64,000 nucleotides of DNA from the NCBI RefSeq assembly GCF_900115695.1, contig NZ_FOXK01000001.1:310001-374000 (forward strand), in the 5' to 3' direction. How positions within the stretch are numbered: position 1 is the stretch's first letter; each line of letters begins with the position of its first letter. The DNA comes from Ectopseudomonas toyotomiensis (GTDB taxonomy: Bacteria; Pseudomonadota; Gammaproteobacteria; Pseudomonadales; Pseudomonadaceae). The notes beneath the pieces were generated by a model that worked only from the letters and a program-made list of their open reading frames with translations, was not told where the DNA came from and made no database searches. The position numbers and the translations under genes are program-made. Shown here piece after piece: positions 56,869 through 64,000 of this stretch.

Positions 56869-58345
56869 ACGGCTGCTCCTCGCCGTACTCCTGGCCATGG
56901 CCTGCGCTCCTGCGCAGGCCTGGCGTGAGGAGCCGCTGACCCCTTCAGCGCCCAGCATGCCTGCCGCGCCAAACCCGATTCTGCTCAGCGAGCAAATGAC
57001 AGATCTGTCCCTGCTCGATGCGGTCTTTCTCGGGCTGCGCAACAACCGCTCGATCAAGAGCGCCTATCTGTGGCGGGTCGCCGACAAGTTCGACCTGCGG
57101 GTAGCAGAGGACGTTTTCAGCCCTAAGCTGTATCTGTCCAGCTACTACCGGGCTTCTCGCAGCAGTGAGGACCGTGAGCGCCGTGGCGAATTCGGCGCGA
57201 CCAGCACGCTGCTGAGCGAGTACGGCACCCTGTTCAGCCTCGGCTGGAGCAACAATCACAGCGAAGCCAACGAGGCTGGCTGGCGCCGCAACGACGGAGT
57301 CGACTTCAGCATCATCCAGCCGCTGTTGCGCGGCGCCGGGCGAGAGGTCACCACCGCGCCCCGGCAACTCGCCCGCCTCACCGAGCAGGCCAATCGCCTC
57401 GGCCTCAAAGCCAACATTTCGCAGACAGTCTCAACAATCATCTATGCCTACCGCGACCTGCTGCGGGCTCAGGAGCAACTGCGCATCGCCAAGACGGCAC
57501 TGCAACGTTCCCGGGAGTTGCTGGAGGTCAACCGGGCCATGATCCAGGCCGGGCGCATGGCCGAATTCGATGCCGTACAGACCGAAGCCAGCCTGGCTAC
57601 CCAGGAGCTGAGCGTGGAAGAAGCTGCCAATCAGGTGGATACCAGCCGCCTCGATCTGTTGCGCCTGCTCGCCCTGGATCTCTCCTCGCCGGTGCGGGCG
57701 ACCGATTCCCTGCAGGCCGAAGCGATAGCGATCGACCCGAGCCTGGCCATACGTCTGGCCGAACAACAGCAACCCGATTATCTGCGCCAGTTGATCCAGC
57801 GCCAACAGGCGGACATCAACCTGCTGCTGGCCAAGAACCAGAGCCAGTGGGACCTCTCCGTCGAGCTCGGTGCCAACCAGGCCCGCGATCGCTATGGTTC
57901 ATCCAATGACAGCGGCGGGGAGAGACGCTGGGACAGCTATGCCGGGCTGCGCCTGGACATTCCCATCGGCGACCTGAGCCGCCGCCAGGGCGAAGTGCAT
58001 GCCCGGATCAACGTCGAGCATCAGCAACTGCAACTGGAAGAAAGCCGGCAGACGCTGATACGCAACGTCAAGGATGTGGTGCGTGACCTCGGCACCCGCT
58101 GGCGGCAATACGAGATCGCCCAACGCGGCGTGGAGCTGTCCCAGCGCAAACTGTCGATCGAACGGGACAAGCTGGCCGCCGGGCGCTCCAGCAACTTTCA
58201 GGTGCTCAGCTTCGAGAGCGATCTGCAGAACGCCGAGAACGCCCGTCTCAACGCGCTGATCGCCTACCTCAACGCACAGACGCAGTTGGATCTGACCCTG
58301 GGCATGACGCTGGAAAGCTGGGAGATCATCATCAATGACCATTGA
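56861..58345 (+). CDS. TolC-family outer-membrane efflux channel
   Basis: A 494-residue protein with a signal peptide (cut near residue 20, AQA/WRE). Two long coiled-coil repeats typical of TolC (QEQLRIAKTALQRSRELLEVNRAMIQAGRMAEFDAVQTEA; QRGVELSQRKLSIERDKLAAGRSSNFQVLSFESDLQNAENARL) form the periplasmic tunnel. No lipobox, so not of the OprM lipoprotein type. Overlaps both neighbours (8 and 11 bases). Confidence 0.92.
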   Translation: MNERLLLAVLLAMACAPAQAWREEPLTPSAPSMPAAPNPILLSEQMTDLSLLDAVFLGLRNNRSIKSAYLWRVADKFDLRVAEDVFSPKLYLSSYYRASRSSEDRERRGEFGATSTLLSEYGTLFSLGWSNNHSEANEAGWRRNDGVDFSIIQPLLRGAGREVTTAPRQLARLTEQANRLGLKANISQTVSTIIYAYRDLLRAQEQLRIAKTALQRSRELLEVNRAMIQAGRMAEFDAVQTEASLATQELSVEEAANQVDTSRLDLLRLLALDLSSPVRATDSLQAEAIAIDPSLAIRLAEQQQPDYLRQLIQRQQADINLLLAKNQSQWDLSVELGANQARDRYGSSNDSGGERRWDSYAGLRLDIPIGDLSRRQGEVHARINVEHQQLQLEESRQTLIRNVKDVVRDLGTRWRQYEIAQRGVELSQRKLSIERDKLAAGRSSNFQVLSFESDLQNAENARLNALIAYLNAQTQLDLTLGMTLESWEIIINDH

Positions 58346-59600
58346 ATCGACGCGCCGGCGCAGGCTACGCCTGGCAATCGCCGCACTCGCCCTGCTGCTC
58401 GGCGTAACCGCGCCACTGCTCCTGCAGACCCGCCCGGACGCCAGCGTCGAGCCAGCCTCCGGACACTGGCAGGCCGTGCAACCCAGTGTCCTGGAACATC
58501 GCATCGGCCTGGTCGGGCGCATCGAGCCGGAGCGCACACTCACCATCAGCGCGCCCTTCAACGGCAATGTCGCCAGCCTCTTAGTCGAGCCGGGGCAACG
58601 CGTCGTCAAAGGCGAACGCTTGCTCGAAATGAACGCCAGCGAACTGGAGACACAGGTACGCGAAGCCCTCTCGACCCTGCTCAAGGCACGGCGCAACGTG
58701 CGTGAACTGCAGGACTGGGAAAACGGCCAGGAAGTCAGCCGCGCCCGGCGCGCGTTGCGCAGCGTGCAGATGAGCCTGGACGGCAACGAGCAGAAACTCA
58801 AGGAAACCCAGGCTCTGCACGAAAAGGGCATCGTGCCACGCAACGAGCTGGAAGACCTGCAAAGGCAGACCCAGCTCCAGCGCCTCGACCTGCGTGCGGC
58901 GCAAGCCGAACTGGAAAGCGCGCTCCAGCGAGGTCAAGGCGAATACCGACAAATCGCCGAAATGGAGCTGACCAATGCCGAGGTCAAATATCAGGCACTC
59001 AAGCAGCAACTGGCGTCGCGCGAGGTACTGGCGCCGTTTTCCGGCATCGTCGTGCAAGCGCCCGGCATCAGCGCCGAGGAGGTGGCCAGAGGCCCCATAC
59101 AGGCCGGCAGCCGGGTCAGCCAGGGGCAACCCTTGCTCGGCCTCGCCAGCATCGAGGGGCTGAAAGTCATCGCTCGCGTCGCCGAACTGGACGTCAATCA
59201 GCTTCAGGAAGGCCAGCCGGTGGAGGTTACCGGCGACGGCTTCGAGGGGCAGCAGTTGCACGGCAGCCTGAAGGTGGTTGGCGGGCAGGCGCTCACCAGC
59301 ACCTCCAGCGGCAGTGCGCAGTTCGAGGTGGTGGTGGTCATCCCCGCGCTGGATGAGGCCCAGATGCATAGGGTCAGGCTCGGCATGAGCGCCAAGCTGA
59401 GCATCCTCACCTATCACAATCCCGCAGCGCTCGTGGTGCCCAGCGCCGCCATGCGTCGCGCTGGGGGCAAGTGGCTACTCGACTACCGCAGCACACCCCA
59501 GCATCCCGTCAGCGTGGTCGAAATCGAGGCCGGTCGTTCGATGCCTGAGGGGCTGGAAGTCTTCGGACTCGAGCCCGGTTACGTACGAGTCCCCAACTGA
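58335..59600 (+). CDS. HlyD/MacA-like periplasmic adaptor (membrane fusion protein)
   Basis: A 421-residue protein with an N-terminal inner-membrane anchor (about 12-31). Lipoyl half-motifs (APFNGNVASLLVEPGQRVVKGERLLEMN and LAPFSGIVVQAPG) flank a long alpha-hairpin (about 85-225), then a beta-barrel domain (VIARVAELDVNQLQEGQPVEVTGDGF). Bridges permease and TolC-like channel. Start overlaps the channel stop by 11 bases; last gene of the ABC operon. Confidence 0.92.
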   Translation: MTIESTRRRRLRLAIAALALLLGVTAPLLLQTRPDASVEPASGHWQAVQPSVLEHRIGLVGRIEPERTLTISAPFNGNVASLLVEPGQRVVKGERLLEMNASELETQVREALSTLLKARRNVRELQDWENGQEVSRARRALRSVQMSLDGNEQKLKETQALHEKGIVPRNELEDLQRQTQLQRLDLRAAQAELESALQRGQGEYRQIAEMELTNAEVKYQALKQQLASREVLAPFSGIVVQAPGISAEEVARGPIQAGSRVSQGQPLLGLASIEGLKVIARVAELDVNQLQEGQPVEVTGDGFEGQQLHGSLKVVGGQALTSTSSGSAQFEVVVVIPALDEAQMHRVRLGMSAKLSILTYHNPAALVVPSAAMRRAGGKWLLDYRSTPQHPVSVVEIEAGRSMPEGLEVFGLEPGYVRVPN

Positions 59601-60178
59601 TCCCACCGCCCCATCCATTGGTATGGATCGGCGACAGGCGGTGTGTAGCTTCTTCCCGGTTACTCGCAGTTGATCGATCGGTCAGCAGTCCTACCCATCC
59701 TTGGCTGGGGTTTTCTTTCGCCACGGAAGATTACCTTAGAGGCAGACAACGAGCCCGCCGATTGCACCGCACGGTCTGCATATCGCTCAACTCGAACGGT
59801 CCTGCCAACACATAACGGGGAGCTTGAACCAGATGGAACTGCTCGCTAGGCAACTCTTTATTCGCTCCTGTTTTCTATCTGGGCGCAATCACATCACGCC
59901 TAGGCATGTTGCGGCCTCCCACTCTATTTCTTCAGCCATTACACCCGGCAAGAAATAAGGACGTTTCACCACGATTCGGCGAACTTTTGCTTCGCCTGCA
60001 AAACAGTCAACTGCATGCACATGGCGACACCTGCATGAAGTTAGCTGTATCCCGAGTGCCTGCCTGAAAAAACACTCGGGACTGTTCGGGAAGTTCGGGC
60101 TGGAAGAGATAGGTCAGTGTTTTGTTGTGCATCTCGTAACAGCCATACATACAACAACAATCTGTTAGTGAGGAAACA
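59601..60178. other. A+T-rich gene-free interval before the PraB-like gene
   Basis: About 580 bases of lower GC than the flanks, with no credible open frame. It must hold the promoter of the PraB-like/FadL genes and presumably the end of the ABC operon transcript. An inverted repeat TCCCGAGTG...CACTCGGGA (60051-60082, 14-base loop) lies about 100 bases before the PraB-like ATG and could be a regulator site or a hairpin. Confidence 0.5.
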
Positions 60179-60697
60179 ATGAAAAACCATAAACTGTTTG
60201 CCGCCATGGGAGCCCTGGTGATCGGCCTGGGTGTATCGAGCATGGCCTCAGCTGCCACCATTACCGGCTCCACCTTTACCGCGACCGGCACCATTGGCGT
60301 TTCCGGGCCGTCGTCCTTCGGCGCCACGGTGAACTGCAACGTCGTCTTCAATGGCAGCGTGGATGCTGGCGGTGCCAGCGCCAGCATCACCGGCGTAACC
60401 GTCAGCGGCAGTTCGCTGTGCACACAGGCGAAAATCACCGGCCTGCCCTGGACGCTGACCCCCACCACCAGTTCCGACGGTGGCAATACCTGGGCCGGCA
60501 CCGTTTCCGGCGTGGGCTTCACCATTGCCGGAGCTCCTCCTCTTATCCCGGCTTCCAACTGCGCAGGCCCGACCACCATCAACGCGCAATGGATCAACTC
60601 CAGCAACAACCTGAGCATCACGTCCGCACAGTCCCTGGCGGGTGGCTGCACCGTACGCTCGCTGAGCGTCACGGCGCCGGGCATTTCGGTCAACTGA
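60179..60697 (+). CDS. Small secreted protein resembling PraB (alkane-oxidation activator family)
   Basis: A 172-residue protein with a signal peptide (cut near SSMASA/ATI, residue 26). The mature chain is Thr/Ser/Gly-rich, predicted all-beta, with four cysteines (two possible disulfides): ATVNCNVVF, SSLCTQAK, ASNCAGP and GGCTVRS. The pattern SFTATG...NC.V.F.G.V...ITGVTVSGSSLC...GLPWTLT fits my memory of Pseudomonas PraB, a small secreted protein linked to alkane use and surface properties. GAGG lies 6 bases before the ATG. A long hairpin separates it from fadL. Confidence 0.62.
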   Translation: MKNHKLFAAMGALVIGLGVSSMASAATITGSTFTATGTIGVSGPSSFGATVNCNVVFNGSVDAGGASASITGVTVSGSSLCTQAKITGLPWTLTPTTSSDGGNTWAGTVSGVGFTIAGAPPLIPASNCAGPTTINAQWINSSNNLSITSAQSLAGGCTVRSLSVTAPGISVN

Positions 60698-60719
60698 TCC
60701 AATCGACCGACAAGAAGTA

Positions 60720-60764
60720 ATAACTCGTACGCTTTTTGAGAAATTCCACAAGCGTGCGAGTTAT
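60720..60764 (+). promoter_or_regulatory. Long stem-loop between the PraB-like and FadL genes
   Basis: A 15-base-pair stem, ATAACTCGTACGCTT with AAGCGTGCGAGTTAT (one G-U pair), around a 15-base loop, 23 bases past the PraB-like stop and 33 before the FadL start. It lacks a T run, so it is more like a partial terminator or an mRNA-stabilising structure allowing higher PraB than FadL expression. Confidence 0.6.
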
Positions 60765-60796
60765 CGAATAAAAGTTCTCCCTACAAGAGATCAGCC

Positions 60797-62272
60797 ATGC
60801 AAAACAATAACAAAGCAGTATCTGCCAGAAGCTATCGAACACTCTGCATTGCCACACTGACCGGTTCGATTCTTATCACTTCACAAGCCCATGCCGGCGC
60901 ATTCGGCGTACCAACTTACGGCACCCCTGGCTGGGGTCGTGCATTTGCTGGCGGTTCGATGTGGAAGAACGACCCCAGCGCCGCGTTCAATAACCCAGCG
61001 GCCATGGCCTTTATTGATCAGAATATTGCCCAGGTATCCGTGCACCACGCACGTGTCAGTTTGAAGTTCAAAGGTAATGTTTACGACTATCAAGGCGACT
61101 TGCGCGCGAATCGGGATTTTGAGCGTGATGCGGATGGCAACCCAACAGGCGGCATTATCGACAATGGCCCCATAACCAATGACGGCGGCCAAGGCGGCTT
61201 CGCTGCGGTGCTGCCCACCAGCTTCCTGGTCATGCCGATCAACGATCGGCTGAGCTTCGGCCTGAGCCAGGTAGTGCCCATGGGGGCAAGAACGACCTGG
61301 GATCGCGACTGGAAAGGTCAGGACTTTGCTGTCGATACCAAGATCGAAACGGTTGGTCTGACCGGCTCGCTGTCGTTCAAGGTCAACGATACCTTCGCGA
61401 TTGGTGGTGGCGTCATCGTTCAGAACACCAAAGGCTTCATCAGTCAGAACATCGATCTTCTGGCCGCTGCTGGCACACCCACGTCAGAACTAAATATAGG
61501 CCTACCCTCGGGTCTCAGCGATGCCCTGATCCGTGTCAAGGTGGACAATACTTCCTTTGGCTGGTTTACCGGTATCGCCTGGAAACCCACCGACCGCGAC
61601 ACCCTGGGCCTCAATTACCATGCCCGGATTCGTAACAAGCTCGAGGGCAAGTACAACTTCTATGCGGATGAGTTCTCCCGGTTCCTGATGGACGACCCGT
61701 TCTTTGGAAGCGACCAGACAGCCGTCGAGCAGGCCTTTCCCGGCCTGAGCCTGAATTCAAATGGCGCCAATGCAAAGTCCCGCCTGGATGTACCTGCCAG
61801 CGCTACACTCGACTGGGTGCATGAGTTCAATGACCGTCTCTCACTGGGTGCCAGCGTCACCTGGACCCAGTGGTCATCATTCAAGAATCTCACCCTGAAA
61901 TCCAACGGCAACACCCTGGTGGCAATCCCCTACAACTACAGGGATAGCTGGATGTACTCGATTGGCGGCGATTACCGCGCTACCGATCAGCTAATTCTGC
62001 GTGCAGGTGTCGCCCTGGATCAGACGCCAACGCGCAACTCCACCCGTGATGCTCGCATCCCCGATGGCGACCGCACCTTCGTCTCTTTCGGCGGCAGCTA
62101 CCGCTTCGCATCCGAGCCGAACCTGAGCATCGACGCCGCCTACTCCCACCAGTTCGTCGACAAGGCGCGCCTGCGCACCGTCAACCAGGACCGCCTGGGC
62201 GGCGCCCGCATGGATGGTGAGGTGAAAGCTAAGGGTGACGTGTTCAGCCTCTCGGCCACCTACAAATTCTGA
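60797..62272 (+). CDS. FadL family outer-membrane transporter of hydrophobic compounds
   Basis: A 491-residue protein with a signal peptide (cut near AHA/GAF, residue 33) and the family start GAFGVPTYGTPGWGRAFAGGSMWKNDPSAAFNNPAAMAF, the FadL hatch-domain signature. The rest is a 14-strand barrel ending VFSLSATYKF. FadL proteins import fatty acids, alkanes and aromatics across the outer membrane. It follows the PraB-like gene and precedes a good terminator. Substrate unknown. Confidence 0.9.
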   Translation: MQNNNKAVSARSYRTLCIATLTGSILITSQAHAGAFGVPTYGTPGWGRAFAGGSMWKNDPSAAFNNPAAMAFIDQNIAQVSVHHARVSLKFKGNVYDYQGDLRANRDFERDADGNPTGGIIDNGPITNDGGQGGFAAVLPTSFLVMPINDRLSFGLSQVVPMGARTTWDRDWKGQDFAVDTKIETVGLTGSLSFKVNDTFAIGGGVIVQNTKGFISQNIDLLAAAGTPTSELNIGLPSGLSDALIRVKVDNTSFGWFTGIAWKPTDRDTLGLNYHARIRNKLEGKYNFYADEFSRFLMDDPFFGSDQTAVEQAFPGLSLNSNGANAKSRLDVPASATLDWVHEFNDRLSLGASVTWTQWSSFKNLTLKSNGNTLVAIPYNYRDSWMYSIGGDYRATDQLILRAGVALDQTPTRNSTRDARIPDGDRTFVSFGGSYRFASEPNLSIDAAYSHQFVDKARLRTVNQDRLGGARMDGEVKAKGDVFSLSATYKF

Positions 62273-62283
62273 TTTGCAGCGCA

Positions 62284-62325
62284 CGGATACCGGCAGGTCG
62301 AGGCTCTGTCGGTATCCGCTTTTTT
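62284..62325 (+). terminator. Terminator of the FadL gene
   Basis: CGGATACCGGCAG pairs with CTGTCGGTATCCG (one G-U pair), followed by CTTTTTTG, 12 bases past the FadL stop. Confidence 0.9.
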
Positions 62326-62458
62326 GTTCCGGGCGCCCATCACCCAATGCTGCCGTGCCGCACGCACTATTGCCGTTCTCTATCCGGGCCATGCACGCGC
62401 CGCTCTGCCAAGAACAGGCAAAACGGTTACACTGCGCCATCGCTGCCCGGAGTGATAC

Positions 62459-63748
62459 ATGCGCGAAGAACTGATTCAAGGCCTGCTCGATTTCCTCAAC
62501 GCCTCGCCGACCCCTTTCCATGCCACCACCAGCCTGGCCATGCGCCTGGAAGCCGCCGGTTATCGTCACCTCGACGAGCGCGCAACCTGGCACACCGAAG
62601 CTGGCGGCCGCTATTACGTGACCCGCAACGACTCCTCGATCATCGCCTTCAAGCTTGGCAAGCGCCCGGCCGTGGACGGCGGTATTCGCCTGGTCGGCGC
62701 GCATACCGACAGCCCATGCCTGCGCGTCAAGCCAAACCCGGAGCTGCAGCGCCAGGGCTTCTTCCAGCTCGGCGTGGAAGTCTACGGCGGCGCCCTGCTC
62801 GCCCCCTGGTTCGACCGCGACCTGTCGCTGGCCGGCCGCGTAACCTACCGCCGCGACGGCAAGGTCGAAAGCCAGCTAATCGACTTCTATCAGCCCATCG
62901 CCGTGATTCCCAGCCTGGCCATTCACCTCAACCGTGAGGCCAACCAGGGCTGGGCGATCAACCCGCAGAACGAGCTGCCGCCGATCCTGGCCCAGCTCGC
63001 CAGCAGCGAAACCGCTGATTTCCGCGCCCTGCTCGCCGAACAGCTGGCCATGGAGCACGACTTCAACCCGGACGCGGTGCTGGATTACGAGCTGAGCTTC
63101 TACGACACCCAGAGCGCCGCCATCGTCGGCCTCAACCAGGACTTCATCGCCAGTGCACGCCTGGATAACCTGCTGTCGTGCTACGCCGGCCTACAGGCGC
63201 TGATCGACGCAGACGACGAGGAAACCTGCGTGCTGGTCTGCACCGACCACGAAGAAGTCGGCTCCTGCTCGGCCTGCGGCGCCGACGGCCCCTTCCTCGA
63301 GCAGGTACTGCGCCGCGTGCTGCCAGACGGTGACGCCTTCGTGCGCACCATCCAGCGTTCGCTGCTGGTATCGGCCGACAATGCCCACGGCGTGCACCCG
63401 AACTACGCCGACAAGCACGATGGCAACCACGGTCCCAAGCTCAACGCCGGCCCGGTGATCAAGATCAACAGCAACCAGCGCTACGCCACCAACAGCGAGA
63501 CTGCCGGCTTCTTCCGCCACCTCTGCCTGGAGAACGAAGTGCCGGTGCAGAGCTTCGTGGTGCGCAGCGACATGGCCTGCGGCTCCACCATCGGTCCGAT
63601 CACTGCCAGCCAACTTGGCGTGCGCACGGTCGACATCGGCCTGCCCACCTTCGCCATGCACTCGATTCGCGAGCTGGCCGGCAGCCACGACCTGGAGCAC
63701 CTGGTGAAAGTGCTGACGGCCTTCTATTCCAGCCCTGAACTCCCTTGA
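62459..63748 (+). CDS. apeB: M18 family aminopeptidase
   Basis: A 429-residue zinc metallopeptidase releasing N-terminal residues, preferring acidic or neutral ones. Metal and catalytic motifs: [57 protein letters not shown] and a closing [18 protein letters not shown] precedes the ATG. The orthologue follows the RluA gene in P. aeruginosa, so everything between 54650 and here is extra in this genome. Confidence 0.96.
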   Translation: MREELIQGLLDFLNASPTPFHATTSLAMRLEAAGYRHLDERATWHTEAGGRYYVTRNDSSIIAFKLGKRPAVDGGIRLVGAHTDSPCLRVKPNPELQRQGFFQLGVEVYGGALLAPWFDRDLSLAGRVTYRRDGKVESQLIDFYQPIAVIPSLAIHLNREANQGWAINPQNELPPILAQLASSETADFRALLAEQLAMEHDFNPDAVLDYELSFYDTQSAAIVGLNQDFIASARLDNLLSCYAGLQALIDADDEETCVLVCTDHEEVGSCSACGADGPFLEQVLRRVLPDGDAFVRTIQRSLLVSADNAHGVHPNYADKHDGNHGPKLNAGPVIKINSNQRYATNSETAGFFRHLCLENEVPVQSFVVRSDMACGSTIGPITASQLGVRTVDIGLPTFAMHSIRELAGSHDLEHLVKVLTAFYSSPELP

Positions 63749-63762
63749 GGTTCTGAGACGCG

Positions 63763-64000
63763 ATGATCGAACATATCCGCAACAGCCTGCAGGAAGCCCA
63801 GCGCGCGCTGGAGGCCTTCCTCGCCAACGAACAGACCTTGAGCAATATCCAGAAAGCCTCCGAGCTGCTGGTCGAGAGTTTCGAACACAAGGGCAAGGCC
63901 TTTTCCTGCGGCAATGGCGGCTCGATGTGCGACGCCATGCACTTCGCCGAGGAGCTGACCGGGCGCTACCGCAAGAACCGTCCGGGCATCGCTGCCGTGT
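63763..64000 (+). CDS. gmhA: Phosphoheptose isomerase-type SIS protein, 3' end beyond the window
   Basis: The first 79 codons are visible. The text [20 protein letters not shown] and [28 protein letters not shown] is the sedoheptulose-7-phosphate isomerase N-terminus; the SIS-domain [19 protein letters not shown] segment is nearly identical to the enterobacterial GmhA/LpcA form rather than the SAGDAQHFSSELLNRF form of the common Pseudomonas GmhA. Makes the heptose precursor of LPS core. Fourteen bases after apeB. The rest lies outside the window. Confidence 0.85.
   Translation, partial: MIEHIRNSLQEAQRALEAFLANEQTLSNIQKASELLVESFEHKGKAFSCGNGGSMCDAMHFAEELTGRYRKNRPGIAAV

Overview
The window is a stretch of chromosome from a Pseudomonas species, about 62-65% GC by eye and densely packed with genes on both strands. 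Many proteins are nearly identical to P. aeruginosa ones (Pal/OprL, TolQ, AspS, MinD, OprP/OprO family, OprD family). The overall look (OprD, OprP, REP-type palindromes, the MinCDE-RluA-ApeB neighbourhood) fits the P. mendocina/P. oleovorans side of the P. aeruginosa group; that placement is inference. No phage, insertion sequence, CRISPR array, rRNA or integrase was found. Most of the window is ordinary core genome. The interest lies in a few divergent enzymes, one broken gene and one accessory cluster.

Layout. 0-6 kb: a small secreted protein, a ribbon-helix-helix protein, a divergent phosphoketolase-family enzyme, a beta-CASP metallo-beta-lactamase protein and a LOG-family protein. 6-19 kb (minus strand): nadA, tRNA-Lys, queC-queE, then the cell-envelope operon cpoB-pal-tolB-tolA-tolR-tolQ-ybgC, followed by ruvB-ruvA-ruvC, a yebC/pmpR regulator and aspS. 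19-24 kb: an HPt/HD-GYP protein, a Dps-like ferritin, a GGDEF protein, a membrane-anchored cold-shock-domain protein, slyX and a HIT protein. 24-29 kb: an OprD porin, a thioesterase, proS and a lipoprotein. From nadA to this lipoprotein the order follows what I recall of the P. aeruginosa aspS/tol/oprD region, with the two c-di-GMP genes flanking dps.

29-50 kb is a mosaic of small units: aldo-keto reductase/glyoxalase/methyltransferase; a large atypical penicillin-binding protein and a lipoprotein hydrolase; a thioredoxin-fold plus 2-oxoglutarate oxygenase fusion; putP; a GNAT protein; secreted pyrophosphatase; an OprP/OprO-type phosphate porin with a possible Pho box; a ynfA gene carrying an in-frame stop; a CynX-type transporter; an SDR; DUF2784 and DHCW-cupin genes; DUF2061; an alpha/beta hydrolase overlapping mlaA; pirin; and a patatin.

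50-64 kb: an LpxL-type acyltransferase diverges from minC-minD-minE, followed by an RluA-type pseudouridine synthase. In P. aeruginosa, as I recall, the next gene is the M18 aminopeptidase. Here about 8 kb intervenes: a tightly overlapped four-gene tripartite ABC export operon (ATPase, MacB-like permease, TolC-like channel, HlyD-like adaptor), then a small secreted PraB-like protein and a FadL-type outer-membrane transporter. apeB follows, and a gmhA-type gene runs off the end. This inserted block is the best candidate for an uncharacterised functional unit, perhaps handling hydrophobic compounds; its substrate cannot be read from sequence.
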